From contig MU657181.1 in NCBI GenBank assembly GCA_026770575.1, positions 27,423 through 76,761 of the forward strand: DNA of 49,339 nt. Direction: 5' to 3'. Source of the stretch: Pelagophyceae sp. CCMP2097. Taxonomy: Eukaryota; Sar; Pelagophyceae. The position numbers and the translations under genes were made by a program. Of this stretch, positions 30,458 through 41,875 are shown piece by piece; within the stretch, counting starts at the first letter, position 1; the number at the start of each line of letters is the position of its first letter. The notes beneath the pieces are model-generated. The model saw only the letters and a program-made list of their open reading frames with translations, was not told the DNA's origin and made no database searches.

Positions 30458-33400
30458 CTAGTTCATGACGCCCTTGCAGTTGGGCGCGCCGCAGTAGCAA
30501 GGGACCTTTTCGTCCTCAATTGGAAACTTGTAGTCGTACATGACCTCGTCCCCAGCCTTGAGGTCCGTCAGCCTACGGAGCGCGCAGAGTCCAAAACAGG
30601 CGCATCTCGGTCGCCGTTCGGAAGCTTTGTGGCCCGGCGCGCGACGACCAAATGGCTGGCAGACGGTTCGCGAAGAGACTCACGCGACGATGATGATCTT
30701 CTTGACGTTTGTATCCAGCGTGAGCACGCGCGCGTACGCGTTGGGCCGGCAGCAGTGGTTGATGAAGCGCGCTGCGGATCCGCGCCGCGTGGCGTCGACG
30801 ATGTGGTCGCCGTCCAAGCGGAAGAGGTAGCACGAGCCGACGCCGAGGTTGTCGTCGTAGTACTTTTCGCGCTTGTCGCCGACGCACTGTCTCACGACCT
30901 CGCCGACGTATTCTATGATAAAGTCGTGGCGCCGGACGTCGCGCGTTAGGTAAAGTCCCCAGCCGTGGATGTGCGACCTGCGGACGTCTAGGCGGTCCAG
31001 CATCGGGACGGCCTTCATGGCGCGGTACTTGTCGCGGTTTTCATCGATTGAGGTGTCGTAGCTCCCCGAAAACGCGCCGTTGGCCGCCGTGCGCCGCGCC
31101 GCCGCCGCCGTGTCGGCGGCGGCGATGCCCTCGCCCTCGCGCGCGGACCGCACGAGGCTGCGCGTGATGCGGTCCTCGTTTGTCGCCGCCGCAGAAGCGG
31201 TGTCGCGCGGCTCGCTGCGCGCGCTGCCAGACGGCGACGGCCGCACCTGCGCGTCGCGCGATGCCGCCGCGCGCTGCGCCGCCAAGACGTCTGCCTCGGA
31301 TGGCACGACGTAGCAAAACTGGTACGCCGCGCCGTCGCCGAGGGCAGTCGTCGCCGCGCTGGGCAGGCCCTCGACCTTTGCGCGCACGGCCGCCGCGGAG
31401 AAGCCGAAGAAGCCGCAGCCGTCGTCGCCGAGGCCGTACGAGTGCAGGTGCCGCCGCGACGAGTGCCAACCCCCCTGGCCGCGGTCGCGCCACGCGCCCG
31501 CGGCGTTGACGGCGGCCACGTCGGCGCGCAGCTGCCGCACGACGTCGACGGGCGTGGAACCCTCGCGCGGCTTGCCCGGCGCGTCGAGCTGCGTGACGCG
31601 GAAGACGGCCGCGTACGTCTCCCGCGCCTGCGCGCCCCCGCCCGGCGGCGCGGCGCGGCGCTGCGCGACGACCTCGCAGGCGTAGACGGCGCGGGCCATG
31701 GGCGCCGTCGCGGACCAGAAGATGCGCGTGGCGCGGTAGCCCAGCGGGAAGATGCGCGTCGCGTTTTGGAAGCCCACGTAGCCCACAGGCGCCACGCGCC
31801 CAATGTCGTGGACCACGAGCGCGCCGAGGCGGAAGCGTGCGCCGAGGCCGCGCGACCGCTCGACGCGGTCGTCGAGCCACGCGGCGTGCTCGGGCGAGAT
31901 CAGCGGCGTCGGCGCCACCTTTGACGAGGAATGCTTCTTCTTGTCAGACTTGCCCTTGCGCAAGGGCACGTCGTCGTCGCCGGCCTTGTGGGTCTGCGGC
32001 CGCCGCGTCCGCGTCGCCGCCGGCGCCGCCTTGGCCGGCCTGGGCCCGCCCACGGCCTTGGCCGCCGGCGCGCCGCCGTGGCGAATGTCGCGCGCGCGGA
32101 CGAAGAAATCGTACGCGTCGTGGCCCGTGCGCTTGCCGTCCAACGCGTCGGCGATGCGGATCGCGGCCAGTACGTCGCCGAAAGCCGTGGTGACGCCCCG
32201 CGCGACTAGCGGAGCCTTGTCCGCCGGACGCTTCCGCGACGGCGGCCCCAGGGGCGCGACCGACGCTCCGGGCAACGGCGCCGGCTGCACGGTCGCCGCG
32301 CAGTTGCCGTTTGCCGTCAGCGGCAGCGGCTGCGGGTAGGGCACCGCCGCGCCGTCGGGCGCCGCCGCGCCGTAGGCCGCCGCGCCGTAGGGCGGCGCGC
32401 CGTAGGGCGGCGCGACGGCGGCCGGCGGCATGTTCGGCATGGGTTGCTGGAAGAAGTTGAACGTCGGCGCCGGCGCCGGCGCCGGCGCGGGGGCCTCTTT
32501 TGCGATGTTTTGAGGCGACTTCGGGACCGCCAACGCGCGCGGGCTCGGCGGCAGCGCCGCGCGCGCTGCCTTGGCCTCGTGCTTCACGCGCTTCGTCTGC
32601 TCATCGCTGCACGCCGGCTTGGCCTCGGCAACGGCCGGCTGCAGCTGCGCCGGCGGCAGCGCCGGCGGGGCGATAAAGCCGCCCGGCGCCGCGGCCAGCG
32701 GAAACAGCAGCCCCGGCGCGGCGAAGAAGGCCGGCGGCGGGGGCGTCTCGGGCCGCGGCGCGGGCGCGGGAGGCGCGGGCGGCGCGGGCGGCGCGGCCGC
32801 GATCGGGGGCGCGACCACGACGGGGGCCGCGACCACGACGGGGGGCGCGACGAAGATGGGCACCGCGACGGGAGGCGCGGCCGCGACGGGAGCTGCGACG
32901 GGCGCGGGTGGCGCGGCGGGCGCGGCCTCGACCATGGCCGCCGCGGCTCCTTGAGACGCGGTGGCGTCCATCGCCTCCGGGGCGGTGTCGGGGAGTAGCT
33001 CGTCGTCGTCGTCATCGTCCTTTGGCGTGACGGAGAGCGGGGCCTCGTCGGACGCGTCCAAGGCCTCTTCGTCATCGCCGTCGATGAGCATGCGGTCCAG
33101 ATCGTCGTCGCCGTCGTCGTCTTCCTTCTTCGCCGCGGCCTCGGACGCCGCCTCGGCGCCGGCGATGGCGAGCGGGGCCTCCTTTTTTATCTTCTTCTTG
33201 GTCGCGCTGCGGGAATAGAGAGTGCCGCCGCCGTGGCCGTGGAGGAAGCACTCCGCGCAGTAGACCACCTTGGAGTCGGCGTCCCGGGCGTGGTCGCCGG
33301 GCCGCAGCACGGCGCGGTCGACGTGGACGGCGCCGTCGTAGGCGCCGCAGCGGAAGTGGTAGTTGCGGTTGCAGTTTGTCCCGCAGCAACCCATCGTCGC

Positions 33401-36400
33401 GCCGCCGAGGCCGCAGTGCGTGCAGCGCAGCGTCTTCGACCGCGAGATGGCCTGGCGCACGTTGATCAGGTTGCGGTCCACCTCGTAGACTTCCGACGAC
33501 CATACCGCGCAGTTGGCGTGGACCCACGTGGCCGAGTGCTCCTCGACGGGCAGCAGCCTTCCCGCGTCGGCGCAGTCGCCGCGCTTCTTGCACAGCGCGC
33601 AGTGCCGCCCGTCCTGCCACGATCCCAGCGCGTCGCGCGTCGCCGCGTACGTGCCGTCGTCGCGGTGCCGTTGGTAGAAATCGTCCCACCCTTTCAGCGC
33701 CGCCGCCGCCGTGGGCACGGCAGCGGCGCCGCGGCGTGATGCGCGGAAGCGCGCGCGCGCCACGCGCGCCACGGCCACGGCCACGCGCCAGCCCGCCTCA
33801 GTGTTGCCGAGGTGCGTGCGGAGGCCGCCGCCGGGCAGCACGTCGTCGGCGCAGCGCGCGCACCGGCCCGTGGCCGACGCGCACATGCTAAAGCAGCGGT
33901 GGTGGAACCGCGCGCCGCAGCCGCTGCAGAGCGACGCCACGGGCGGTGCCAGCGCGCCTGCCGCGGCGGTGCCGCCGGGGAACGCGCACGAGCCGAGCGC
34001 TGCGCAGCGGCCGCCGAGCGGCGCCAGCTGCGTGGCGCCCCGCAGGGCCGCGCCGGCGCAGTCCGAGCAGGCATCGGCGCGGCTCGACCACCGGCCGCGG
34101 CGGCGCGGCGCGTCGCAGCTGCGGCAGTCGATGCAGAGCTCGCAGACCCAGCGGCCCGTGGGCGCCGACGCCAGCGGCGGCACGACGCACTCCAAGTGGT
34201 AGCCCTTGTCGCAGACGTCGCAGTAGAGCAGACGCACCTCGTCGTCGGGCTTGCAGAGGCCGCAGAGCTCGCAGACCTTGCAGTTTGGGCAGCGCCACGT
34301 CGCCTTGGCCTCGGCGGACATTTGCGCGTTGGGCGCCGACGCGCAAAACGCGTGCATCGCCTCGCCGCAGTCGACGCAGAAGAGCATCTCGCCGCCGCCG
34401 ATGCCCAGGCGCGACCGCCGCGAAGCCGAGACCAAAGCGGTCGCGTCGCCGTCCGCGGGCGCGTCCAGCTCCCCAAAGTCCGTCGGCACCAGCGCCTCGC
34501 TCGAGCCGCAAACCATGCACAGGTCGTGCCACGCCGTCTCGACGGCGGCGCGCCGCGTCGGCAGCGCCATCTCGTGGACGTGGACGCAGGACGCCGCGTC
34601 GCCGCAGAGCGTGCGCTTAATGTCCAGCGCCTTGGCCACCGCCCGCCCGGCGAACATGTCCTTGCGCACCGCCGCGGCGCGCTTCGTGTACGCCTTTTCC
34701 TTCTCCTTGCGGTCCGAGTGCTCGGCGCGCGCGACGGCGATGCGCGCCGCGTGCGAGCTCGGGCAAGACTTGCCCTCGCGGTCAAACTCAACAAACAATT
34801 CCTACAAAATGTCGATAAGCCAAGCCCCAGCGCTGTGGTTAAAACGTACCGTGGCGGCGTCGAAGAAGCGCACGGCCTCTGCCCAGATCTTGTCGCCGGC
34901 TCGGTTGAACGTGACCGCGTTGGCGCACATCAATTCCACGTCGCTCCGCAGCGGCTGCGTCATGCGGTAGTCGCCCGCGTCGGCGCGCACCGCCATGGTG
35001 AAGAGGTCCATGGGAGCGGGCACCAGGGCCGCGTAATTCGGCAAATTATCGGCGTTCACAGGCTCGGCGAAGAGCAACATCGCGTCAATGGCCCGCAGCT
35101 TGTGCAGCAGCCGCGCGGGCACCTTGCCCCGGCAGATGACGCACCAGAACTCGTCGCCGTGACCCGCGCCGGCTAATGTGGAACGCTGCAGCGCGATACG
35201 AAGGGCCTATTTTTCAAAAATACGTGTTCGAGCAAGTACGCACCTTCCTCGCACTCGACGTGCGACTTGGACTTGCACTTGTCGCAGTCCACGAGGTCCT
35301 CCTCGTCCTACGGGGTCTCTCAGAGTCGGAGGCGGCCGCGCCCAAGCGCGCTTCAAAAGGCGTCAGGGAAAAGGGGCGCACCTCGCGCGTGCCCTTTTCG
35401 CACTGCGGGCAAAACTTGCCGCGGCGGAACACGTCGGAGCAGTCCTTGCAGAGCGAATAGTAGGCGGGCCCGCCCTTCAAGCGCTCGATGCGGACCTTGC
35501 TGATGGCCTTTGTGTGCGGCCCGGCCGCGCGCTGCGTCATGCCGCACGACTGGCACTGCGAGCAATCGGCGCAGAGCCACTGCTTGGCGCCGCGGGAGAG
35601 CGCCGCGGGCGCCTTGACCATGGGCGGGCCGCCCCAGCAGTCGAGGTGGAAGCACCGCGCGCACTGCGAGCACCGCGCGCTGTTAGTCATCGTGTTGCAC
35701 GCCGGCCCGCTGCGGCAGCCGGCGCAGCGGTTCCGCTCCGCCAACGCCGCCTTCTTCGCCTTAGCCGCGGGCCGCGCCGCCGCCACCGCTGGCCGCTCCG
35801 CCGCCACCTTTGGCTGGCGCCGCGGGTCCGGTTTTCGTACACGTTTGCCAGAAGACCTCCTCACCACTGCCCGCACCACCGGTTCGTCCTCGTCGAAGTC
35901 CATGGCGTCGTCGTCCTCCTCTGGCGGCGGCGGCGGCGCCGCCGCGACGACGGCTTCCTCCGCGACGGCAACGGCGAAGGCTTCCTCCGCAGCGGTGCGA
36001 GTGTTGCTCCCTGGCGGCGCCACGTGCTCGACGATGGCGCCGCGCGGGATGGCGGCGCCGCGCTCCCAGAGCGCGATCTGCTCGGCGAACGCGGCGACCT
36101 CGGCGTCAGCGAGCGCGAGCGCCTCGCAGAGCGCGTCGGCTGTGCGCGGGCGCCGGTTCCAAAAGGGGCGCTTATCGCGGCGGGTGGCGCGAGTCTACGG
36201 ACCTTTCTTGGCGTTCCTTGAGAGCTGCTTGTTGACGCTGCTGGGCTTGAGGCCCGTCTCGTAGGGCGCGAGGTTGCTCTTCGCGACGGCGGCTTGCTCA
36301 TCAGTGCCGAAGAAGAGGACAAACTTCTTGTTCGCCGGCCGCGCAATGGCGATGAGCTCGGCGCGGTCCAAAGCCGGCGACGTGGAGAACTCCTGCGCGG

Positions 36401-36629
36401 GCCAGGCGCCGTGGCCCGACACCTTTGCCAGGTGGACGGCGGAGCCGAACATGAGGAACTCGTCGGACGCCGCGCCCACGTCCACCTCGTGATACTCGCC
36501 GTCGTCGTAGCGCAGCGTGGCCACGCCGCGCGCCGAGTCGACGTCGACGACGCGGCCCTCGTACCACGCGTCGTCGCCGGCCCAGTAGTGCCGCACGCGG
36601 CACGCCACGAGCGCCGGCGCTGCGCTCAT
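30458..36629 (-). CDS. trithorax/MLL-type histone H3K4 methyltransferase, multidomain
   Basis: Six minus-strand exons keep frame: 36629-36203, 36139-35382, 35307-35244, 35172-34850, 34801-30684, 30572-30458 (1934 residues). Domains in order: Tudor-like (about 8-50, [20 protein letters not shown]); PWWP-like (about 63-130, [15 protein letters not shown]); Cys-rich/PHD (about 280-430, [24 protein letters not shown]); bromodomain (about 430-520, [33 protein letters not shown]); PHD cluster (about 617-860, [20 protein letters not shown]); extended PHD (about 925-1045, [24 protein letters not shown]); Pro/Ala-rich linker; FYRN and FYRC (about 1500-1690); SET (about 1790-1917, [43 protein letters not shown]) and post-SET ([13 protein letters not shown]). 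Bromodomain between PHDs is MLL1-like; Tudor/PWWP at the N-terminus is plant ATX-like. Confidence 0.93.
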
Positions 36630-37313
36630 CGTTGCGCTCTTCGTCGCGCCGCGCGCGATTTGAATTCAAGCCGCGCGAGTCCACGCGCCGACAAACGGCA
36701 CCCCGCCCCGCGGCGCTGCGCGCCCCCAGAGGCCGGACGAGCGACCGACGGCGACTGCAGAGCCCGCTCTCACCTTTGCGCTTTTTTCGGAGAAAAAAAA
36801 AAGATTTCGTTGAGAGGATCGAAAAACAACGGGCGCGAGCGACGCGAGCGACGCGGCGCGAGAAACGCGCGCCGGCGCCGTGGCGGGCGCCGGCGCAGCT
36901 GCGCCCGGCGCCCGCAACGCGAGCGCCCGCACGCGATAATCCAAGCTGCCTATGGAGCCCGATACGAGATAAAAATTCGGAGTGCGACACTTACCGGACA
37001 TAAAACTCGAGGCGTGCGCCCGACCGGCGCCGCCGGCGCTGCAGCCGGCGCCAGCATCGCCGCCGCGGCCGGCCCCCGCATCCCCGCGCGCGCCAGGCCG
37101 AGACCGCGTGACTCGGAATTCCGAGTTTTAGGTTTCCGAGCTCGTTGGAATGATGCCGTTGACAAATATGATGGAATGACGCCGTTGAAAACTTGCTGGA
37201 CCTCGGTCTTCAAATCATGAACAAGGGAGGACTTGTTTGATTCGAAAATTTCGTCGAATTCCGCAGTCGTGTGAACGTGTCTTGAGCTCCAGACGTCGCG
37301 ACCCTCCGGCGCG
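36630..37313. other. about 680-bp divergent promoter region
   Basis: Lies between the minus-strand methyltransferase and the plus-strand cathepsin B. No gene is supported. It holds an A-run (36793-36803), a 16-bp palindrome (ACTCGGAATTCCGAGT, 37111-37126) and an imperfect 26-bp tandem repeat at 37146-37189. Confidence 0.5.
37146..37189. repeat. imperfect 26-bp tandem repeat
   Basis: TGGAATGATGCCGTTGA at 37146 recurs as TGGAATGACGCCGTTGA at 37172. It lies in the divergent promoter between the methyltransferase and cathepsin B genes. Confidence 0.8.
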
Positions 37314-38497
37314 ATGAACGCCCTCGTCGCGGCGCTCCTCGTCGCCCCCGCCTCGGCCTCGTGCGTTCCCCGGCGTCCCTGGAATTTCAAGTCCGCGCTT
37401 TTGGAACGGCGGTTGAACCCGGCTGCGCAGTCCCAGGGGCTGTCTGAGCAGGCGCGCCTGCCGAGGGGCCGCCCCCGAGGCCCGCCTCCCGAAGCCCGCC
37501 CCCAAGGCCCGCCCCCAAGGCCTTGCCTGAGGCCGGCGCGCCTAGGTTTGCGAAGATTGTCGAATCTGTGAATGCCGCCAACACAACGTGGGCCGCGGCG
37601 GCGCCGGCGCGCTTCGGCGACGTTGCCGACGTGCGGCGGCTCTGCGGCGCCTGGACGCGGGACCACGCCATGTATTCTTCGCCGGCGCTGCCGGAGTACG
37701 AGGCCAACCCGTTCATTGCAGCAATCGCCGCAGAGTCGTTGGACTGGCGCGAGGCGGCGCCGCACTGCACCGTCATCGCCAAGATCCGCGATCAGTCGTC
37801 CTGCGGGTCCTGCTGGGCCTTTGGGTCCACGGAGACGTACGAGGACAGGCGCTGCGTGGCCACGGGAGAAGACGTCGAGTTTTCCACCATGGACACGGCG
37901 GGCTGCTGCTCCGGCTTCGCTTGTGGCCTCTCGCGCGGCTGCGGCGGCGGCCAGCCCACGGCGGCGCTAAAGTGGATGACGAAGACTGGCGTCGTCTCCG
38001 GCGCCGACTATTTTGAAATCGGCAAGGGCGGCTCGTGCAAGCCCTACACGTTCGCCCCCTGCGCGCACCACGTGGCCGTGACGCCAGAGTACCCGGCGTG
38101 CCCGGAGAAGGAATACGAGGCGACGTGCACGCGGTCCTGCTCGGAGGAAAAGTATGGCAAAAAGTACGCCGACGACAAGGTCGCAGAGGGCACGGCCAAG
38201 TCGTGCAGGTCCGTCGCGGCCATGATGACGGCGCTGCAAAAGGGCCCGCTCTCGGCGACGCTGACCGTCTACGAGGACTTTCCGACGTACAAGTCGGGCG
38301 TCTACCGCCACGTCTCGGGCTCGGCGCTCGGCGGCCACGCCATCGAGATCATCGGCTACGGCACCGAGGAAGGCACGCCGTACTGGCTGGTGAAGAACTC
38401 GTGGAACGAAATGTGGGGCCTCGGCGGCACCATCAAGATCCTCCGCGGCTCGGACGAGTGCGGCATCGAGTCCGACGTCGCCGCCGTCGACTTCTAG
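37314..38497 (+). CDS. cathepsin B-like cysteine protease (C1A)
   Basis: Exons 37314-37360 and 37546-38497 (332 residues). The 185-bp intron (donor GTGCGT) is full of CCCGCCCCCAAGG-type repeats. The first exon codes the signal peptide (MNALVAALLVAPASAS). A propeptide of about 85 residues includes FAKIVESVNAANTTW. The mature enzyme has the active-site Cys in IRDQSSCGSCWAFGS, the cathepsin B-type CCSGFACGLSRGCGGGQP block, His in GGHAIEIIGYG and Asn in YWLVKNSWNEMWG. An occluding-loop region (CKPYTFAPCAHHVAVTPEYP) contains the paired His typical of cathepsin B, which gives dipeptidyl-carboxypeptidase activity. It is probably lysosomal/vacuolar or secreted, in protein turnover or phagotrophic digestion. 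Confidence 0.93.
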
Positions 38498-38861
38498 GCG
38501 CCCTCCTCCCTGCACAAAGCCCCCGTCGACAACCCACGACGCAGAGGCAAATCCAATCCCTGCGGCGCCGTGCCACGAGACCCGCGCCACCCGCTCCGTC
38601 CTGTTTTAGGAACTTTGTTAATGAGCATTGAGCTCTAGTACGCTCCTGTCTGCCTCTGCTGCGAGATCCTGTCCCCTGGGTGGGGACGAGCTCTGGACGT
38701 CACACAAGGCCACTACAATTTTAGTAAAGCCTGAGCGCGTCCAGTGCGTCCTGCGCGTGCTCCCGGTGACGCCGCGGACGTATGCGCGCGGATACGCGTC
38801 CGCAGGCTTTTTTTGGCCGTCCGAGTCGAGAGCCGCACCACCGGCTGTGCGGTTGCGCAGG
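38498..38861. other. intergenic, no gene seen
   Basis: 3' flank of cathepsin B and 5' flank of the aminotransferase. A minus-strand open frame (38618-39010) covers this stretch, but it mirrors the transit-peptide exon of the next gene and has no family features. Confidence 0.45.
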
Positions 38862-40643
38862 ATGCTGCGGTCGATGCGGCGCCGCTTCTCGTCGTCGGTG
38901 ATGCCGCCGATGACGAACATGGCGGCGAACCGGGCCGCGCCGGGCCTGCGCGCCGCAGCGTCGCCGCCGAATTCGATCGGGGGTGCCGACCGAATCCCCG
39001 ATGCAGCCACGGCGGCCGACGTCGGATCCGGCGAGTCTCGAGAGGAGCCTCGAGGAGCCTCGAGAGGAGCCTCCAGACCTCTGGAGAGGAGCCTCTCGGG
39101 CCTCGCGCTTGACGCCGTCGCTCCCGCTTAGGCGCATCGCGTCCGGGTCGGGCATCCGCGTCAAGGACGCCGGCGGCAACGAGTACATTGAGGCGATGTC
39201 GGGCCTGTGGTGCTGCGGCTTGGGCTGGGGTAACGAGGAGCTCGTCGCGGCCTCTGCGGAGCAGATGAAGACGCTGTCGTTCTACCACGGCTTCACGGGC
39301 CGGCAGACAGACGCGTCCGAGGCGCTCGCCGACGCTCTAATGGCCAAGGCGCCGGCGCGCCTCCAAGGGGGCAAAGTCTTCTTCGGGCAGAGCGGATCCG
39401 ATGCAAACGACACGCAGGTGCGTCCTAGATAGTCGCGGCCCCGGAGAGGACAGCGTGCGCAGGTGCGCCTGCTCTGGCTCAAGGCGCACTTGGAGGGCCG
39501 CGAGGGCAAGAAGAAGTTCATCTCACGGAACCGCGGCTACCACGGCGTCACCGTCGCTTCCGGGTCGCTCACGGGTCTGCCGTACGTCCACAAGAGCGCG
39601 GGGCTGCCGCTGGACTCGGTCCTCTCGACGCACGTCACCTGCCCGTCGTTTTACCGCGAGGGCCGAGCGGGCGAGACCGAGGCGGCGTTCGTCGACCGCC
39701 TCGCCGCCGAGCTCGACCGCGCTATCGTCGAAGCAGGCCCTGATAGCGTCGCCGCGTTCATCGCCGAGCCCATGCAGGGCGCCGGCGGCGTCGTGGTGCC
39801 GCCACCGGGCTACCACGAGGCGACTCGGCGGATCTGCGACAAATACGACGTAGCCATCGTCGGCGACGAGGTAGGCGACGCTGGGCGCGAGGGTGTCTGT
39901 CGACGCCGACGTAAAGACGACGACGCTACGGGGCGCAAGGCGCCTGTCGACGCGTGAGGCGCGTAGGTCATCACGGGCTTTGGGCGCACGGGCGCGTTTT
40001 GGGGCTGCGAGAAATTCGGCCAAGAGCCCGACATGATGTCGGCGGTGCGCCAAACTTGTGGGCCAACGTTGCAGACTCGGAGAAGTCTTCTTCCGAGCGG
40101 CGCCATACTTCGTAGGCGAAGATGATCACCATGGGCTACCTGCCGCTGTCGGCGACGCTGGTGCCGCCGAAGCTGGCCGACTTGATCGAGCAGAACACGG
40201 CGCTCTTCGGCCACGGCTACACGTACTCTGGGCATCCCGTGGCCTGCGCTTTGGCGCTCAAGGTGCTAGAGATCCTCGACCGAGACGCGCTCGTCGAGCG
40301 CGTCGCCGGCGTCCTCGGGCCGCACTTTGAAAAGAGACTCGCGGGCCTTTCGGGCCATTCGCTGGTGGGCGAGGCGCGCGGCGCGGGCCTCATCGGTGGC
40401 GTCGAGCTCGTCGCCGATAAGGAGACGAAGCGGCCCTTTGACGCTTCGCAGGGCGTCGGCGCCAAGGTCGTCGCGCACGCCCTGAAGAGAGGCCTCATCG
40501 TCCGAGCGCTCGCCGGCGACGTCGTCGCCCTCTGCCCGCCGTTGATCTCGACGCTGTCGGACATCGACGACATCTTCGGCCGCCTCGGAGAGGCCCTCGA
40601 CGCCACCGCAAACGACCTCGCGGCCGCCCGCGCAAAGTCGTAG
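38862..40643 (+). CDS. class III PLP-dependent aminotransferase, mitochondrial-type leader
   Basis: Five exons keep frame: 38862-39034, 39132-39417, 39463-39870, 39967-40044, 40116-40643 (490 residues). The N-terminus MLRSMRRRFSSSVMPP is a typical mitochondrial presequence. Core blocks: GNEYIEAMSGLWCCGLGWGN, FFGQSGSDANDTQVRLLWL, SRNRGYHGVTVASGSLTG, FIAEPMQGAGGVVVPPPGY, IVGDEVITGFGRTGAFWGC (PLP Asp in GDEV), then AAKMITMGYLPLSATLV with the Schiff-base Lys, and YTYSGHPVACALALKVLEIL. This is the omega-amino acid/GABA-pyruvate transaminase subgroup; the donor is not determined, but GABA, beta-alanine or putrescine are usual. Intron 39418-39462 (45 bp) has the same 10 bases across both splice junctions. 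The join of exon 1 (donor GTCTCG) is the least certain. Confidence 0.88.
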
Positions 40644-40736
40644 CACCCCGAAGGCACCCGGGACGCGCTCCACCGAGCCCCCGGTACGACTCCGTAAACG
40701 TGTCCGCAAGGCAATCACGTGGGGTGCGAGCAAAGT

Positions 40737-41681
40737 TTACCAGCCGCACGGATTTTCGACGTCGAGGTTCAGGAGGTCCAACGTCGCCAGCGAGCCGCCT
40801 TTGGTGAGCGCGGCCAGCGCGTCGCCGGCCACGTCGTCGTTGTCGTCGTCGTCCGCGTGGCGGAGGAACGTCGGGCCGCGCTTTTGCGCCTCGAGGACGC
40901 GCGCGCTGGATTCGCCGAGCGCGAAGAGTCCTTGGCGGGCGACGAGCTCGCGGAACTCGGGCTTGAAGCGGCCGTCGATGCGGACGGACCAGCCGGCGGA
41001 TTCGCTCCGCTCGAGGCAATGCGGGAGGTGGTCGTCGAACCAGATGACCTGTGCCTCGCGCGGCACGACGCACTTGCGCCCCGCAGCGTCGCGGACGTAG
41101 AGCGACTTTGGCGACGCTGATGGCCTTACCCAGACAAACTCCGAGACGAGGTCCTCGAGGCGATGGTCGACGTGCTCGACGCCGGCGTCGCCGGCGACGT
41201 TGACGATGACGGCGACTTTGCCCGTGCGGTCGAAGAAGGGCAGGCGCTGCGCAAACGTCTTGAGGCCGCCGAGTTGTCGCGCGTTGGCGTTCCAGCGCCA
41301 GGTGCAGGGGTCACCGCGGTGCGCGCGGCACTGCTTAAAGTCGTCCTGCGGCGTCTCCGAAACAAAAGCGTCGCCGCACCAATTGGCAGTGTCGCGGTCG
41401 CACAATTCGATCGCGTCGCCGTACTTTTGCGATTCCGCCGCAAACACGCATACCTCGCCCGCGCCGCGCGCCGCAAACGCGGCGGGGTCGCCGACGCCCT
41501 GCCGCAGCAGCTCCGCGTCCAACACCGCCAGCGACGCCGCGTCGACGAAAGCAGTCAGGTCCACAAACGGCGGCCTCGAAACCGCCGCCGCCGCACCCGC
41601 AGCGGCATCGGCCGCCGCCGCCAGGGCGAGGCAAGGGCCGCCCTCGTCGGCGGCGAGGATGGCGCGCCAGTTGGCCAACAT
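40737..41681 (-). CDS. probable 2-oxoglutarate/Fe(II) oxygenase-like protein
   Basis: Intronless, 314 residues from Met 41681 (MLANWRAILAADEGGP). The open frame extends upstream only through dispersed repeat B, so the start was placed after it. The core fits a double-stranded beta-helix: VAVIVNVAGDAGVEHVDHRL supplies an H-x-D pair, AQVIWFDDHLPHCLERSE supplies a distal His, and SVRIDGRFKPEF supplies a following Arg, in the order Fe ligands H-x-D...H and 2OG-binding R. Family and substrate are not recognised, and the H-x-D assignment is inference. The N-terminal part (FVDLTAFVDAASLAVLDAEL) and CDRDTANWCGDAFVSETPQD are unfamiliar. It is convergent with the aminotransferase and divergent from the MATE gene. 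Confidence 0.55.
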   Translation of the reverse strand: MLANWRAILAADEGGPCLALAAAADAAAGAAAAVSRPPFVDLTAFVDAASLAVLDAELLRQGVGDPAAFAARGAGEVCVFAAESQKYGDAIELCDRDTANWCGDAFVSETPQDDFKQCRAHRGDPCTWRWNANARQLGGLKTFAQRLPFFDRTGKVAVIVNVAGDAGVEHVDHRLEDLVSEFVWVRPSASPKSLYVRDAAGRKCVVPREAQVIWFDDHLPHCLERSESAGWSVRIDGRFKPEFRELVARQGLFALGESSARVLEAQKRGPTFLRHADDDDNDDVAGDALAALTKGGSLATLDLLNLDVENPCGW

Positions 41682-41703
41682 GATGCCGCGAAGCCGCACC
41701 CCG

Positions 41704-41772
41704 TTCGATCTCTGTTCGTCCGCGCCCTGCTCGCCCACGACGCGCGTCGCGCAAGCCGCGCCCCAGCCCAAG
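41704..41772 (-). repeat. dispersed repeat, copy B, in a divergent promoter
   Basis: On the minus strand it carries GGCGAGCAGGGCGCGGACGA, the core of copies A, C and D. It sits between the oxygenase-like start (41681, minus) and the MATE start (41876, plus), so it forms most of their shared 190-bp 5' region. Confidence 0.7.
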
Positions 41773-41875
41773 CCGCGCAAGCCTCGCCGCGCCCGTCAAC
41801 CCCCTTACGCGTACGTCGCCCAAGTGGACTTTGGCGACCGGCGCTGGTGTCCGAGCCGTCGGGTCAAGGACTCGG

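Noticed and set aside
33812..35176. 454-residue plus-strand open frame over the methyltransferase gene
   Set aside because: Arg/Ala-rich shadow of the PHD region; it has no domain, and the minus strand carries clear PHD and bromodomain motifs.
38618..39010. Minus-strand frame (130 residues) containing FVIGGITDDEKRRRIDRS
   Set aside because: Complement of the exon giving the presequence MLRSMRRRFSSS, which joins in frame to the aminotransferase.
41682..41780. Upstream extension of the oxygenase-like frame
   Set aside because: It is translated repeat copy B, so the Met at 41681 was used.
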